Below, piece after piece: positions 34,618 to 46,139 of a stretch of 64,000 nucleotides of DNA; positions within the stretch are counted from its first letter, which is position 1, and each line of letters begins with the position of its first letter. The notes under the pieces were generated by a model. It did no database searches. It had not been told where the DNA came from and worked only from the letters and a program-made list of their open reading frames with translations. This DNA comes from Topomyia yanbarensis. Its lineage: Eukaryota > Arthropoda > Insecta > Diptera > Culicidae. The position numbers and the translations under genes are program-made. Where the stretch lies: NCBI RefSeq assembly GCF_030247195.1, contig NC_080672.1:304203115-304267114 (forward strand), written 5' to 3'.

Positions 34618-35912
34618 AAGGGCGAACACGAAATTATTGCGACACCGAAAATGTCATGCCAATTTAATCTTATAATGTTTAAAATCAAACCAAAATTTTA
34701 GGGTAGTTTTATACATATATTTACTTCAAAAATCAAAAGAAAAGTTTATCGATGGAGCCTTGAGTGTAAAATTGAATGCATTTTCGCTTGATGCCGTCCA
34801 TCAAAGTCTTTACAGTGTCATCCGGTACCAGTTTCTCAGTTCTTTTTTTCCATTTTCTTAACATGTCCTTCTCGTCTTTGACTGTCTTCTTGCTCTTCCG
34901 ATGTTCCTGCTTCATCATTGCCCAGTACTGCTCCACCGGGCGCAGCTCCGGACAGTTTGGCGGATTCATGTCCTTTGGAATGGACAGAATTGGCCTCATA
35001 CCACTCCAGGACACTTTTAGAATAGTGGCATGATGCCAAATCTGGCCAAAATAGCGGAGTTTCGTCGTGCTGCTGCAAGTTCGGCAAAAGGCGCTTCTCG
35101 AGGCACTCAGATTTGTAGATCTCGCCATTTACTGTGCCCTTTGTCACCAAAGGCTCACTCCTCAGTCCGCAAGAGCAGATGGAATGCCAAATGAGATAGT
35201 TGGAGGCGAACTTCGACATTTTCTTCTTCTTAAATTTGTCGTCCACATAGAACTTGCTCTGCCGGTGAAAAACTCCATCCCCGGAATTTGCTTAAAATCG
35301 GCTTTTATATACGTTTCGTCGTCCATCACACAGCAGCCATATTTTGTCAGCATCTTCTCGTAGAGCTTCCGTGCCCGAGTTTTAGTTGTCGACTGTTGCC
35401 GCTCATCGCGGTTTGGGAAGTTCTGTACCTTGTATGTATCTAGTCCAGCTCTCTTCTTTGCACTCTGGGCGTAGCTTTGCGACATGCCGATCTTTTTAGC
35501 CAAATCACGGCTTGAGACGTTGGGATTTGCTTTAATCATCCGCTGCACTTTTCCCTCCGTCTTTTTGTTCTCCGGTCCCGGTTTTCTTCCAGCTCCTTTG
35601 CCGTGGTCCAACGTCAACCGCTCCTGGAACCGCTTCAACACTCTGGAGACGGTTGAATGGTGAATGTTCAACATTTTTCCCAACTGCCGGTGCGACAGGT
35701 CAGGAAATTCCAGGTGTTTGGAAAGAATTTGTTCTCTCGACTCGCGTTGGTTCACCTCCATTTTCGTTGAATCGAAAAACACGACTTCGAGTTTGACAGC
35801 ATGTAAATAATACACACCAATGAGAAAGTGTGCAAAATTTGGTTGATTTTTACCCAATGGTAAAAAAGTTATGCCCTGTTGAATGTGTCGCAATAATTTC
35901 GTGTTCGCCCTT
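34618..35912 (-). mobile_element. DD37E Tc1/mariner transposon (ITmD37E-like), full length
   Basis: Perfect 28-bp terminal inverted repeats (AAGGGCGAACACGAAATTAT then TGCGACAC) flanked by TA (34616-34617, 35913-35914). The length of 1295 bp is typical. It holds one transposase gene on the minus strand. Confidence 0.92.
34733..35761 (-). pseudogene. ITmD37E-type transposase (two frameshifts)
   Basis: Cut-and-paste transposase acting on the flanking terminal repeats. Start chosen at MEVNQRESREQ (35761). Helix-turn-helix DNA-binding region: LSHRQLGKMLNIHHSTVSRV, then a second one near SSRDLAKKIGMSQSYAQ. Catalytic triad: VMDDETYIKADF (about 35325), FWPDLASCHYS (about 35045) and NCPELRPVEQYW (about 34945-34925). 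The spacing from second D to E is close to 37 residues, the DD37E signature described from mosquitoes. Reading frame shifts near 35240 and again near 35000, so the copy is non-autonomous despite perfect ends. C-terminus stops at 34733 after SIDKLFF. Confidence 0.88.
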
Positions 35913-35914
35913 TA

Positions 35915-36413
35915 GCCACTATGCAGGATTGGAAATGAAGAAAATTTAAAAAATCAAGTTAGTGACTATTTATAATGTACATTTGAAAACTGAATTAAAT
36001 GGCGTAATACAATTTCGTATACAAGGACTCATTCTTATGTTACTAACTTTAACAGTGAAGAAAAGTAAAATAAATGCTCGAAAACAGTTTTTACGGTCAA
36101 TATCATATAACTTCGAGGCAGTCAGCTATGGAGTTTAAGTGGGATAAGGTGCCTATTTTCACCATGCTAAGTAGGGTACCTCACTAATTCATTAATTTCT
36201 TGGCCTACAATCAATGGAATGCGTAAAAATGGACATCAACAGCTTTACGTCGTTGTTAAGAACCAATATAATAACACAAATGCGCTGAAAACAGTGCAAT
36301 TCTCGTGTTTGAGCGCAAGGAAAACTCGAATCGAGTGCTTCTATTGTTGCGCTACCGCTAAACTTGTTGCTAAACTTTCACTTAAATAATTTAGGTACCA
36401 ATCCTTTGCCGTA
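35915..36413. other. no recognised feature
   Basis: AT-rich spacer between the mariner and the RTE-like remnant. Confidence 0.45.
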
Positions 36414-37690
36414 TCAAGAAGTTGTCTCCAGTTCACTCGGTCCATGGCTGTTTGTCTCCTCGCAGGGCACGAAGACTCCGCAGTTTCGCTTAACACCCTT
36501 TTTATAGATGGGACATACTGCTTCCTCCATCCAATCCTCCGGTAAGATCTGTTTCTTCAAGATCTTCAAAACCACCCGTTGGAACGCTCTAACTAACGCC
36601 TCTCTTCCGTGTTTCAGCAGTTGATCATTGCCAGCGGATTTATCAGTTCTCAACCGTCCGATTTCCTCATAAATCTTAGGTAGATCCGGTGGCTGGGAAT
36701 CTGTCGTCGGCTACGCGTGTCCCCAGGCTAATTCTTGTGATACTCTTGTCGTCTACTGCTATTTCGATGTTCGTGATAATACACTTATCGATCAGCTCAC
36801 ACTCGGTCATTAGAAGGTCTCCATTAGTATCTTTTCATATGTCAGCCTGTGGAACATAGCCTTTGCTCGAGCGATTTACCTATTCGTAGAATTTTCGGAA
36901 CTCTACAGATGATCCATCGCTTCGGTATCCCGATCTTCCTGAAGAAGTTCTGAATCTATACTCGCATTACGGAAGGTGCGAACATATGTGATGTCGGAGA
37001 AGAAACTTCAGTTCATTAGAACGTGGTCGATTTAGTTCTCAGTTTGTTAACTAGGTGATCGCTGGCGAGGAGCTTTACATTCTGCCGCGGGCTCCAAATG
37101 CGCGCAAAATCCATTTTTCTCGTTCTCGGATCACGCTTCGTGAGGGCAGTGCACGTTGACGATGCTGTAGTTGTAGAAATGGCCGTTGATCCACACACAC
37201 ATCCTTTTGCTGATTGTCTGCTACTTGATTGGAGCATCTTGCTCAGTACTACAAAGCGGATGCGCAACTCGTTTGTTGTGCCGTCCATCTAATAAAATGT
37301 AACCGCTCGATGCCCGCTTTTCCACACATTCTGTCCCGCCAAGCAAAGTTCCTACAATGCTACTGATTTCAAGTTGCGAGTTTTCAGTTTATCGTGTAGG
37401 GTTCGTTAGAACTCCGGGCAAGCAAAGTGACTTGCAGTTCGATGTGTCAAATTTTCAATCATAGTTCTTTTTTCGTTATGTAAGCTTTGATCGATTGTTC
37501 CGATCCGCCTTTTCTTCCTGATTTTTCGTAAGGTGGTGTTTTATAGGCGGCTTGTTGGGTTTGACCCAACCTCCTGTCTCGTCGAAGGACAGCCTTGCAG
37601 GGTTTCTTTGCCACATCACGTATTTAGTTCTTTCTACGGTGGGGTTATAGCGCCCATACCCACTCGCACCTTATCATTTCGCTTCCACTG
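36414..37690 (-). pseudogene. RTE-like non-LTR retrotransposon remnant (endonuclease and RT)
   Basis: From high to low coordinates on the minus strand: 5' region with KLKTRNLKSVAL (about 37400), endonuclease traces ending DHVLMN, FSDITYVRTFRNASIDS (about 37030-36950), then PDLPKIYEEIGRL, DKSAGNDQLLKHGREALVRA, ILPEDWMEEAVCPIYKKG (about 36690-36500). These are the fingers of an RTE-type RT. Many stops and frameshifts, and nothing after the KKG motif except short scraps. The element is heavily decayed and 3'-truncated. RTE assignment rests on motif wording, not alignment. Confidence 0.65.
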
Positions 37691-38710
37691 CAGAAGGCGG
37701 TAGTACCCAGTCGATGCCGGCCTACAGATTAAATGTCAACAATAGACGCACAGGGAAGCATGAGATAGGAGCTTGTGAACACTGGGAAGTATTCACCATT
37801 TGACGACCAACCTTCGAAGTTGGTTTCGAAATTATGTGACCGTAAGACAAGTTGTCGAACATATATTCCACTTTAAATGTGTATATTCTTTGATTTTATA
37901 ACATTTAATAAAAGAAAGTTATCTTTGTTATTGAAAGTTATCTATGAAACGTATTCTTTTTTTCTCAATTGTAGAATGGAATGGTTACCATAGGATGAAC
38001 TGTTTTTGTTTCTGAACTTTCAATATTTTATCAAACTTACATTATATTGAAGCATTTTCGAAAAATTAACGATTTTCATCAAATCCCCCCACAAACCAAA
38101 TTTCTGGCTACGCCACTGGAACAAATCCCATACAAAGTTCAGGCATGTTGGTCCGGTAGCTAGACTTGTCCGATTTGCTTCAAATTTGGAGCAAATACTC
38201 CTGGTGGGACTAGGAATCGACTCAGGGGTGGGCCGATAGGGGTCGTTTTTTCTTGTCACACTACTGTATATACCTCCGCATCTCTACGTTTGCCACGGGA
38301 AGGAGTTTTTGTTAGTAGTATGCGGTATAGAATTACACAAATCTGGATTCACCTTGAAGGGTGATACGATCCATGCAACTCGCAGTAGTGTTATTGTGTT
38401 TGTTGTAATGGGCAGCCGTCTGCCGAGAATTTACGATAGATTTATCGTTTATTGAATTAATTTTGAAATGCTCGGTTTGTAAAAATAGCAACTTCAGCTC
38501 CGAAGTGTTGCATAAGTTTAATTGAATCAAAAAGCAGGTGAACGATTTTATTATTCCTTGCTGCTTCATTTCGGCGAAACACGGCATTCCAAAAGCAATA
38601 TAATATAATGAAAAGCGATTAGTTTTTGTGTCTGCAGGCATTTGTCGATATATCTATGTCATTAAAGGTTTCGTAATACAGGCGTTATTTATCGTGTAGA
38701 AATTTTGGTA
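37691..38710. other. no recognised feature
   Basis: Open minus frames of 79-102 codons at 38020-38641 without domain features. Possible minor repeat debris at 38060-38260. Confidence 0.4.
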
Positions 38711-39604
38711 CAAATTTCGCTTCGAATAATCGAATCATCCGGATAATCGAATCAAAATATTTTTTTAATTTCTACATAAAGTATATTTGTTATACGTCGA
38801 AAAACAAAACATATATTGAATCTAAGGTACATACATCAATGTTTGACTTATGGAACTCTTTTTGGTTAAACCGTTTTAATAAGTGAAACGAATATCTTCT
38901 ATATTCTGTAAAGTGAAAGAAAGACATATTAGACAAATAAGTTATATAGCCAACTTATTTTATTCGAATAACTTATTTATTATTTAACTTATTTTATTCG
39001 ATTATTTTGTTCGATTAATTTGGATTAATATATTTATGTTTGGTCTAATAATCAAGATGCATAAAACTAAATTCTCTGCGTGAAACTTCAATCAACTTAA
39101 TGCTGGTTTCGGTAAATTCAGACTGAAATAACAAGTGAATTTGAGATTACGCACCACTGGTTTGTATACGACAACAAAACTTTGGGAATACTCTACGCTA
39201 GATTCCACTGTGAAGCCCAAAAATTTGATTCAAAACCTCCAACACAAGTCCAATAATGGACGCCTAATGTTGGTCTAACGAAGGACCAGCATTGGAGGGA
39301 TGAATATTGCATACGTTACAAGTAACAAAAACGCACAACTTTTTTATGCGTACGACATCAAGGAGCGTGCGTTGTTCAATCAGCTGCCCCATCATCATCG
39401 TCATCATGGGCGCTAGGGCTTTAGCGAGCCAATCAGAAATTAGCTGAATCTTGGTTGCTGGATAATTTTTGCTCTAAATATGCTTGTTCAAACGCATTGA
39501 GTGATTCAGGTTGTTATACATCGTCACACAGTAAACTTTTTTCTCTTGTTTGCTTGGTGGAAACATCCGGGATCTTCATTTAGCTATTGTTCGGCGTTCT
39601 ACGT

Positions 39605-39676
39605 ACAGTCGAGTCTCCTACTACGCGGATTCCTACAACGCGGCTTCCTACTGCGCGGATTCCTACTGCGCGGTAC
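39605..39676. repeat. 15-bp minisatellite (TCCTACTACGCGGAT), four units
   Basis: Units of 15 bp, alternately TAC-ACGCGG and TGCGCGG variants, preceded by TA|CAGTCGAGTC, which also looks like a pogo-type terminus. Because 15 is a multiple of 3 the array is open in several frames and mimics a pentapeptide repeat; no evidence that it is translated. Confidence 0.8.
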
Positions 39677-39929
39677 CCGCGTTCTAGGATACCCATAGCT
39701 TATGGGATTTCGACTAATTGGGGCTGTGGCCGATTATTTCGTCCGTGTCAACATGTAGCGCCATACTTTCTTTGGCAAAGTTGTTGTACTCACTTGGGCC
39801 TAAAACTTAGTGTAATTGGGTATCCTATTAGTTGAGAACTATGCCGCCAGGGGTGTTATGAAGAGAGAGTAAATAAATCGAAATTCTCGTCGTAATTTCG
39901 ACTATCATCAAATGGATTCAATGTCAAAT

Positions 39930-40765
39930 ATATCAAGACCCTGATTATTTTGAAAGGTAGTGTCTTTGGGGAATTTATAAAAGAAGTCCCGAGCTTCTGG
40001 ATGGTAGAAAGTATAACTTGCAATTACCCCACCAGGCGGCGCTAGTGCTAATGCAAATATTCAACACATGTTAAAATAATTCTATATCTCAACAACTTGA
40101 TTAGATAGACTAGTACTGTCTTCAGCAAAGTTGCTCGAGAGGTCGAGGACTACCCAACGGTGACAGATTAGTTTGGAATATTCTCACTATGCGGCGCTCG
40201 TGAGCGTAGAAGCTTTCAACATATGGTAGATTATGATGTATCTCAAAAGTCTAATAACTTGGAAAAATGGTGTTTTCGTCGAAGTTCTCGAGGAGGTCAA
40301 AGGCTACTGGATTATGGATAGATTAAACTGGAATGGACCCGCCAGGCGGCGCTAGTGAGCATTTTCTTTCAAAGCATGTATCTCTAGATCATGATCACTT
40401 GGAAGGGTGGTGTCTTCGGCAATATTTATAGGCAGGTCGAGCTCTGTCCTACGGCGAACAAATTAGTTTAGAACTCGCCCACTAGATGGCGCTAAAGAGA
40501 ATGAAATTTTCTTAACATTATAGATATATTTCTAAAGTCTGATAATTTTGGAAAACGCTGTTTTTGGTAAAGTTCTCCAGGGAGACAAGTGCAGTTTGAC
40601 AATGTATAGGAAAATTTCGATTTTACCCACTAGGTGACGCTAGTGAGCACGAATTTTTCGTTTAAATTTATGCATCTCAATATAAAGGTAGTTTAGAAGT
40701 GTGGTGTTTTCAACAAAGTTTCTCGAGAGGTCGAGGACTACCCAACGGTAACGGTAACAGATTAG
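39930..40765 (+). repeat. tandem array of five 140-165 bp units with CTCF-like motif
   Basis: Each unit contains a GGTGTTTTCG-type stretch, 'ctcgagaggtcgaggactacccaacgg'-like sequence in shorter form, and one near-identical core: CCACCAGGCGGCGCTAG (40029), CACTATGCGGCGCTCG (40195), CGCCAGGCGGCGCTAG (40338), CCACTAGATGGCGCTA (40488), CCACTAGGTGACGCTAG (40626). All cores face the same way. The core resembles the insect CTCF site (AGRTGGCGC). A last partial unit ends at about 40765. Confidence 0.75.
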
Positions 40766-41141
40766 CTGCGCCGCTTAAAGGCTGTTCACTGAACAGTATT
40801 CAGTGCATTTACTTCGTAAAGAATTATTAGCACAGTTCTTTTCAGAGCGGTGCAAAGTACTGACTACAGTGAAGATCCTATTGTATTAGTCCTCGTGATT
40901 GTCCGCCTCCGATTTTTTTTTTACAACAAATTTTGTCAGTTTTTGACCCTATTTTGCCAGCCACATTTAAGGAAAAGTCTTCTGATTTAATTCTTCTGTG
41001 TTACATGATGGAATTAAAGCGAAAGTCTTTTGCTTAAGTGTGTTAAGAATTCAAAATGTCGATGTTCTTAAAGTGATTAAAAAGTTTCGAGTTTTTTTTA
41101 AACTGGTGCGATAATAGACTTATTCCGATGAGTTGTTTAGG
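40766..41141. other. no recognised feature
   Basis: AT-rich filler within the candidate pogo-like element. Confidence 0.4.
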
Positions 41142-41391
41142 CACTGGCGGCTCCAGGGGGTGGCACGAGGGGGCACGTGCCCCTCTATTCAACCAAACCT
41201 TAGAGGATTCCTTGGAACATATAAAATAATTTCTGTGTTTCATTTGACAAATTTTTCGTCACACTCCACGCCTACCAGGAAATGCGTTTCCAAGATTCGA
41301 GATTTCATTTTCCAAATCGTGCATCAGACACATTTTTTCAAGAAGGCGTGCCCCCTCTTTACCATCCGGCTGGAGCCTTACCATCCAGCTG
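41142..41391. mobile_element. hAT-type MITE, 250 bp, 8-bp target duplication TGTTTAGG
   Basis: Starts CACTGGCGGCTCCAGGGGG and ends ...GGCTGGAGCC..CATCCAGCTG. Inverted blocks include GGCTCCAG and GAGGGGGCACG. TGTTTAGG flanks at 41134-41141 and 41392-41399. Confidence 0.8.
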
Positions 41392-41549
41392 TGTTTAGGT
41401 CTTTATATCATACTTTAGATAGTCCCAATCAATATGAAACAAATATGTTCAGATTTTGTCAGTCTTCAATACATAATGGTGCTGACAAAATCGATCATTG
41501 TATTCATTCCAAAAATTACAGAGAAAATCACAAATTTTAAATTGTGTTC

Positions 41550-42060
41550 TTTCAGTAATTAAAGCTGGCATCTACAGAAAATCATTGTTTGTAGTGTATC
41601 GACTAGGTGCGTGAAATTTTACAGCACATTGCATTGAATTGAAATATTTGTTGATTAAATAAAATTTCTTTATTTTCCGAAATAATAAAGAGAGTTTAAA
41701 ATTTTGCGCTTCCATGAATTATAGCTGATATCAATTTTTATCGATTTTTATATTTAAATATTGGGATAGAAAAAAATGTTTTTACGAAAAATGCGAATTT
41801 TCTGTATTTCTACGTAGTTTTGTGAATATTTTTTTGAGAACATAAAATTCTGGTCTTCCAGAAACTGTAGCTAGAATCAATTGTAATTGATTGATGTACG
41901 AAAATATGTAAGTCATCGCATCGAATTCAAAATTATGTTCTAAATAAGTAAAATTTCCAAGAAAATTTCTGTATTTCTACGAAAATGTCATTATTTTTTT
42001 GAAAATATTTATTCTTTCAGAAACTGTAGTTGGCATCGAATAAAAAATTATAGATGTGTA
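41550..42060. repeat. degenerate tandem repeat, about 150 bp period, four units
   Basis: Words like 'gaaactgtagctggcatcaa' recur at about 41555, 41715, 41860 and 42010, each followed by AT-rich sequence and 'tctgtatttctacg'. Confidence 0.65.
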
Positions 42061-42284
42061 ATGTAGTTTGAGGAAAAAAAATGTGCGCATAATCGAAACA
42101 ATTTCTTCGGATAATCGAGTCTACGGATAATCGAGACTACGGATAATCGAATATGGCTGTATTATTATTAATGATAATTATGTATTGGCTTCTTTCTGAG
42201 GATGGTTGAAGAATAAATAAGCTGAAACGTTAACAACAGAAAGAGTTTTTTTATAATTTTTCATCGAACAACATCAATCTAAAA

Positions 42285-43030
42285 ATGTATACACCCAAAA
42301 GATTGGTAAAATCACTCGAATCTGAAGTAGCACCATACGCGTCCAGTTATATCTGTCTATGGCAAAATAAATTACTGGCGAGAGGAATTGGAATTTATAT
42401 TTACAACTATTGAACGTCAAATTTGTAATACTCTGAGAAATCGTCGATATCTTAACTGAAAAGTAGGATGAATCGGTGGCTAAAGTATGGGGAAACAAGA
42501 GGTATAATGATGACTTAACCAAATTTCTAATTTTTTACCGAAAACCTTTCCTGCAAGAGTAGTTTTATATAATTTATTACATGTACTAAACCAAGCTATG
42601 TCAATTGGCAATTCGCATTCGACAGTTTACACGACGTCACCCGCGTTTCTGGTTGGTATGGTCAAATTTATGTCGAAGGGTGTCAATCAAGATTCTCTGA
42701 CCGGTTCCTGGTGTCACATCATTAGCCAATACGGTATGCGCGCCGGTAGAGATGCTTCGACATTTCCAACGATCAATTCCTTAAATTCGTGGAAATTCAT
42801 GTATTCTCATGAAGAAATCCGGATCAAGCTACGGCCCAGTCCGGGGACAATCTGACAGAATGTACTTATTTCATATATTTCACTTATTTGATAGTGGCGC
42901 TAGTATACCATTACCATATGAATGCTATCGTTTATAGTTTGTCTCTACTTTCCGTAGATTTCTATTCGCTTGCACCAATATTTTCCGATAAATTCACTTT
43001 GACTTATGCAATAAAAAATTGACTAAACCG
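42285..43030 (+). repeat. dispersed repeat family B, copy 1 (uninterrupted)
   Basis: Matches 48575-48802 over its left part and 54800-55310 over its right part (for example AGAGTAGTTTTRTA, GTCGAAGGGTGTCA, GGTATGCGCGCC, GATAGTGGCG). It supplies the empty version of the site occupied by the ORF1-only retroposon at 48803 (GGGGAAACAAGAGGTATAAT at about 42490). Non-coding. Confidence 0.8.
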
Positions 43031-43079
43031 TTTTGCGCGTTAAGGGCACAAGACCTAATTTTAATTAAGTTTTGTTTTT

Positions 43080-43165
43080 TTTGTGTTTCGAATTCATCTC
43101 GTCAGTAACTAGCACCATCTGGGTGTCTAGTTAGACGATGCATCTAAACTAGTACCCAAATTAGC
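43080..43165. repeat. partial palindromic element family C
   Basis: GTGTTTCGAATTCATCTCGT followed by CAGTAACTAGCACC matches the left half of family C elements. Confidence 0.5.
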
Positions 43166-43229
43166 GCCTTATTTCATATATTTCATATATATGATGTTAT
43201 TTTGGTATGCTATATGAAATATCATTGGT

Positions 43230-44050
43230 ACACCCGCAGTGTTGGCAAAAAAAAAAAGATTTTTGGCAATTAATTCCATCTATCGAACTTTGAACAGCTA
43301 TAACTTATTGTAGACACATTTTAGCACCATGCATCCTTCGGCAAAGTTGTTCAGCATATCCTGGACTACACTTCTATCTAATTGTTGGTATACTGTAGGA
43401 AGAATTGTAGTCTGTAAAATTGAAAATGCAAAAAAGTACGGCGGGTCAAATCCAAACGACCCCAAATTTTGCACGGCTGTTTGGGACCCCAAATGGAATC
43501 GAAAAAGTGCTGTGCTGAAAAAACGATCATTTTGCCCCACCCTATTACGCATGCATACAAGATTGCGTACAAGTTTTATATGTAAAAACTGTGAATCATA
43601 TTAACTTTGTCAAATGGAAGTAACTAAGTCTTTCAGTTACTTAATCTTATTCTAAAATACTAATTAATAATTAAATATTATCCAAAAAATAAATACGATG
43701 CATTAAAGTTTAAACTGTCTTTAATTATTTAAATTGTTTGAAGTGTCCTATACGACACATTTTTTGTCGCCGCGCAGAAAATTGATCCTGTGTCTTACTT
43801 AAAATTGCAAGTAAACATCTTCCATTCACAGACATTGGGCTACATAATATGTCTACAAAATGGTGTACTACAAGCCAAAAAATATCGTCATTGAAACAAG
43901 AAATAAGCTTCTAAACAAACCCGTCCTAACCTAATCGATATTCTCCTACGGTTTTATGTATTCATTCGAATCACAAAGTAAAGTTAAATACTACAAAAGA
44001 AGACTGGGTGTTGTGTATAGAAGTAAACAGCGTCAAGAAATGGTTAGGTG
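43230..44050. other. no gene; unit-like sequence at 43300-43400
   Basis: 43330-43370 (TTCGGCAAAGTTGTTCAGCA, CTGGACTACA) resembles parts of the array units at 40 kb. A 91-codon open frame at 43329-43604 is overlapped by equally long antisense frames and shows no domain. Confidence 0.4.
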
Positions 44051-44054
44051 TGAT

Positions 44055-44262
44055 CGGTTCAAAACCCGAATCCGGTCCGAATCCGAAAATTCCAAATTCC
44101 AAAAACCCATACCCGACCCGAACCCGAAAGTTTATAATTTCAGAAACCCAGGCCCGACCCGAACTCGAGAAATTTAAATTTGAATACCCGGAACCTGACC
44201 TGAGCCCGAGAAGTTAAAATTACAGAACCCGAACGTCCAAAAAATCCGAACTCGACCATCTC
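44055..44262. repeat. CCCGAA-rich minisatellite element, copy 1
   Basis: Repeated ACCCGAACCCGA-type words spaced by AT-rich segments with a period of about 40, ending TCGACCATCTCTAG. A related copy lies at 48236-48490 whose start is the complement, GAGATGATCGAG. Confidence 0.75.
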
Positions 44263-44384
44263 TAGTGGTAAGGGACGCGGACGAAAATAGCTGACCACTG
44301 CCTGAAAATTTTCATTGTATCAGATGTCGACTTACCATTTTAAATATAAATATAAATCTACCATCTATGGGTACCATCTATGGG

Positions 44385-44475
44385 TACCCTGTCATTCCGG
44401 TATTACTGGAAATGAATGGGTGACGGATTGGCTAGGCTGACCGCATTGGTTCAGAACTAATTTCACCACTTTCCA
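44385..44475 (+). pseudogene. non-LTR RNase H fragment
   Basis: Encodes WVPCHSGITGNEWVTDWLG, the last RNase H motif, closely similar to the segment at 16970-17030. Only this short piece is present. Confidence 0.65.
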
Positions 44476-44479
44476 TAAG

Positions 44480-44999
44480 TTGGATATAACACATGGTTCG
44501 CTCTTGGGCAGTATCCGAACATATCAACCATTGCACTATAGCCCCAAAACCGTATTTAGGAAGACAAAACTGTTTGAACAGTTAGATATACAGTAACTTT
44601 CAGCAAACTTTCTTAGTACTTTCTAGTCAATTTGTCCATGTTAGTTAAATTGGGGTGGCCCTTGTGATTAGGGTGTTCAACTTTTTCGATTTGTAAAATT
44701 TAGCTAAATAATGTTCTACAAAGTTATGAAACAATTGAAATGAAGAACTTTGTTGAACAATCTGTACGACTATCTCCAATGGTTCATGTGTTAAGATTTT
44801 TCAAACATTTAAGGGGGGGGGTGACTTTTGAAAAATAGATTTTTTTAAAATCTTTTTATATGTCTTTTCATATGTCAATTTCTGCTTTCTTCTAGAGATT
44901 ACACTTTTTTAATGTGAATCAGCGTCGACTTTCGTGGTACGTGCTAAATGTAATATGTAATGTAATTTAATATACATTTCCACAATTATATTGAACATA
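44480..44999. other. no recognised feature
   Basis: AT-rich; nothing recognised. Confidence 0.45.
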
Positions 45000-45075
45000 A
45001 CCAGCTATTGAATCATAGTTTGGATAAATGAGAAAGGCACAATCGCACCACGAGATGAATTAAAAGAAGTTTTTT
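45000..45075 (+). repeat. dispersed repeat family A, 3' end only
   Basis: CAGCTATTGAATCATAGTTT and ATGAGAAAGGCACAATCGCA match the 3' end of copy 2 (about 4552-4600). Confidence 0.8.
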
Positions 45076-46139
45076 TAAAGTAGGAATTCTTCAGAAATGT
45101 TAAAGAACTTATTTTGCAAACATCTGTACTGAAGACTTAACATCTCTATTTATAGAACACTCGAAGTTATAGACCGTTTTTCATGAAAGCTTCAGCATAT
45201 TCCAGAAAGTTATTTGTCTTGGCAAGATACGTTTCTTTAGAGAAGAGATCATTTATCTTTTTTATTTCGATTATAGAGGCTTTAACCTTATGGTCATTTA
45301 ATCAGTCATCAAAACCACAACACCATACGAAAGGGCTTTTAATGTCCACAAATTTTCCCGAAGTCGTCATCGACCCATATTTAACGATTTTAGCGTAATT
45401 AATAGGTTGCGCCTGATTTTGAATAAAAACCACTTCGTGCCAATATTCTTCTTAATCCATTTTTCGAAACGGTTGCACAATTGCTAGTGAAGCTTAAACA
45501 ATGTAAACATTATACATTGAACTAGTTTCACCCAAAATTTATACACAAAATACCTAATGGAAAACAGATATGGCAATTTGACAGTGATGCCATTTATTTT
45601 TATACACCGTCTACTGTTTATGAATAAATGACAAATCGTCCCCCAATATGGATGAAAACAGGTTGTTACTCTATTCTCTATATTATAACAGAGAATTTTA
45701 ATACTCTTTATCTTATTTTTTACTTTTAAATCTTTAAATCAGACACTGAGAGAAAATGTCGAATATTAACAAATTTATGGCTTCCTTTGCAGGCCAAACT
45801 CCACGCTTTTCGTTTCTTCACTAACAGTGAATATTCAAACTCAGGTTACCTCCCACCGTACCGACGATGAGAAATAATTGAAACGGTTTCTAGGAAAGTC
45901 TATGAAAATGTGTTTCACCTTGAAATGTTAAAATGAATGAATGTGGCACGAGGATCCATAAAATACTAAAAAGTTCACGTATTTGTGTTATTTTTATGAA
46001 CATTGTAAATTACGGCAGAATGAAAAGCAAAAATTTCACAGCTTTTTTTAATACCTAATCGTTTAACAACATTTATTGTCATTTGATTAACGTGCCCGAA
46101 TGTGCAATCGACGATAGTGTATAAGCAGGTACGTATGTG
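45076..46139. other. no recognised feature
   Basis: AT-rich; open frame of 71 codons at 45183 without features. Confidence 0.45.

Larger units (their letters stand above)
38711..42159. mobile_element. candidate large non-autonomous pogo-like element
   Basis: Right end reads ...GGATAATCGAATATGGCTG followed by TA; complemented, CAGCCATATTCGATTATCCG, with three GGATAATCGA words just inside. The left end starts after TA at 38709-38710 and also carries GAATAATCGAATC and GGATAATCGAATC. Repeated TCGATTATCCG near CAG ends is characteristic of pogo/Tigger termini. The left terminus is imperfect, so the boundaries are tentative. The 3.4-kb interior has no transposase but contains two tandem arrays, a 15-bp minisatellite and a hAT MITE. 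Confidence 0.4.

Noticed and set aside
39501..39698. Apparent pentapeptide-repeat protein
   Set aside because: A 15-bp DNA minisatellite is open in several frames; the similarity to peptide repeats is a length artefact.
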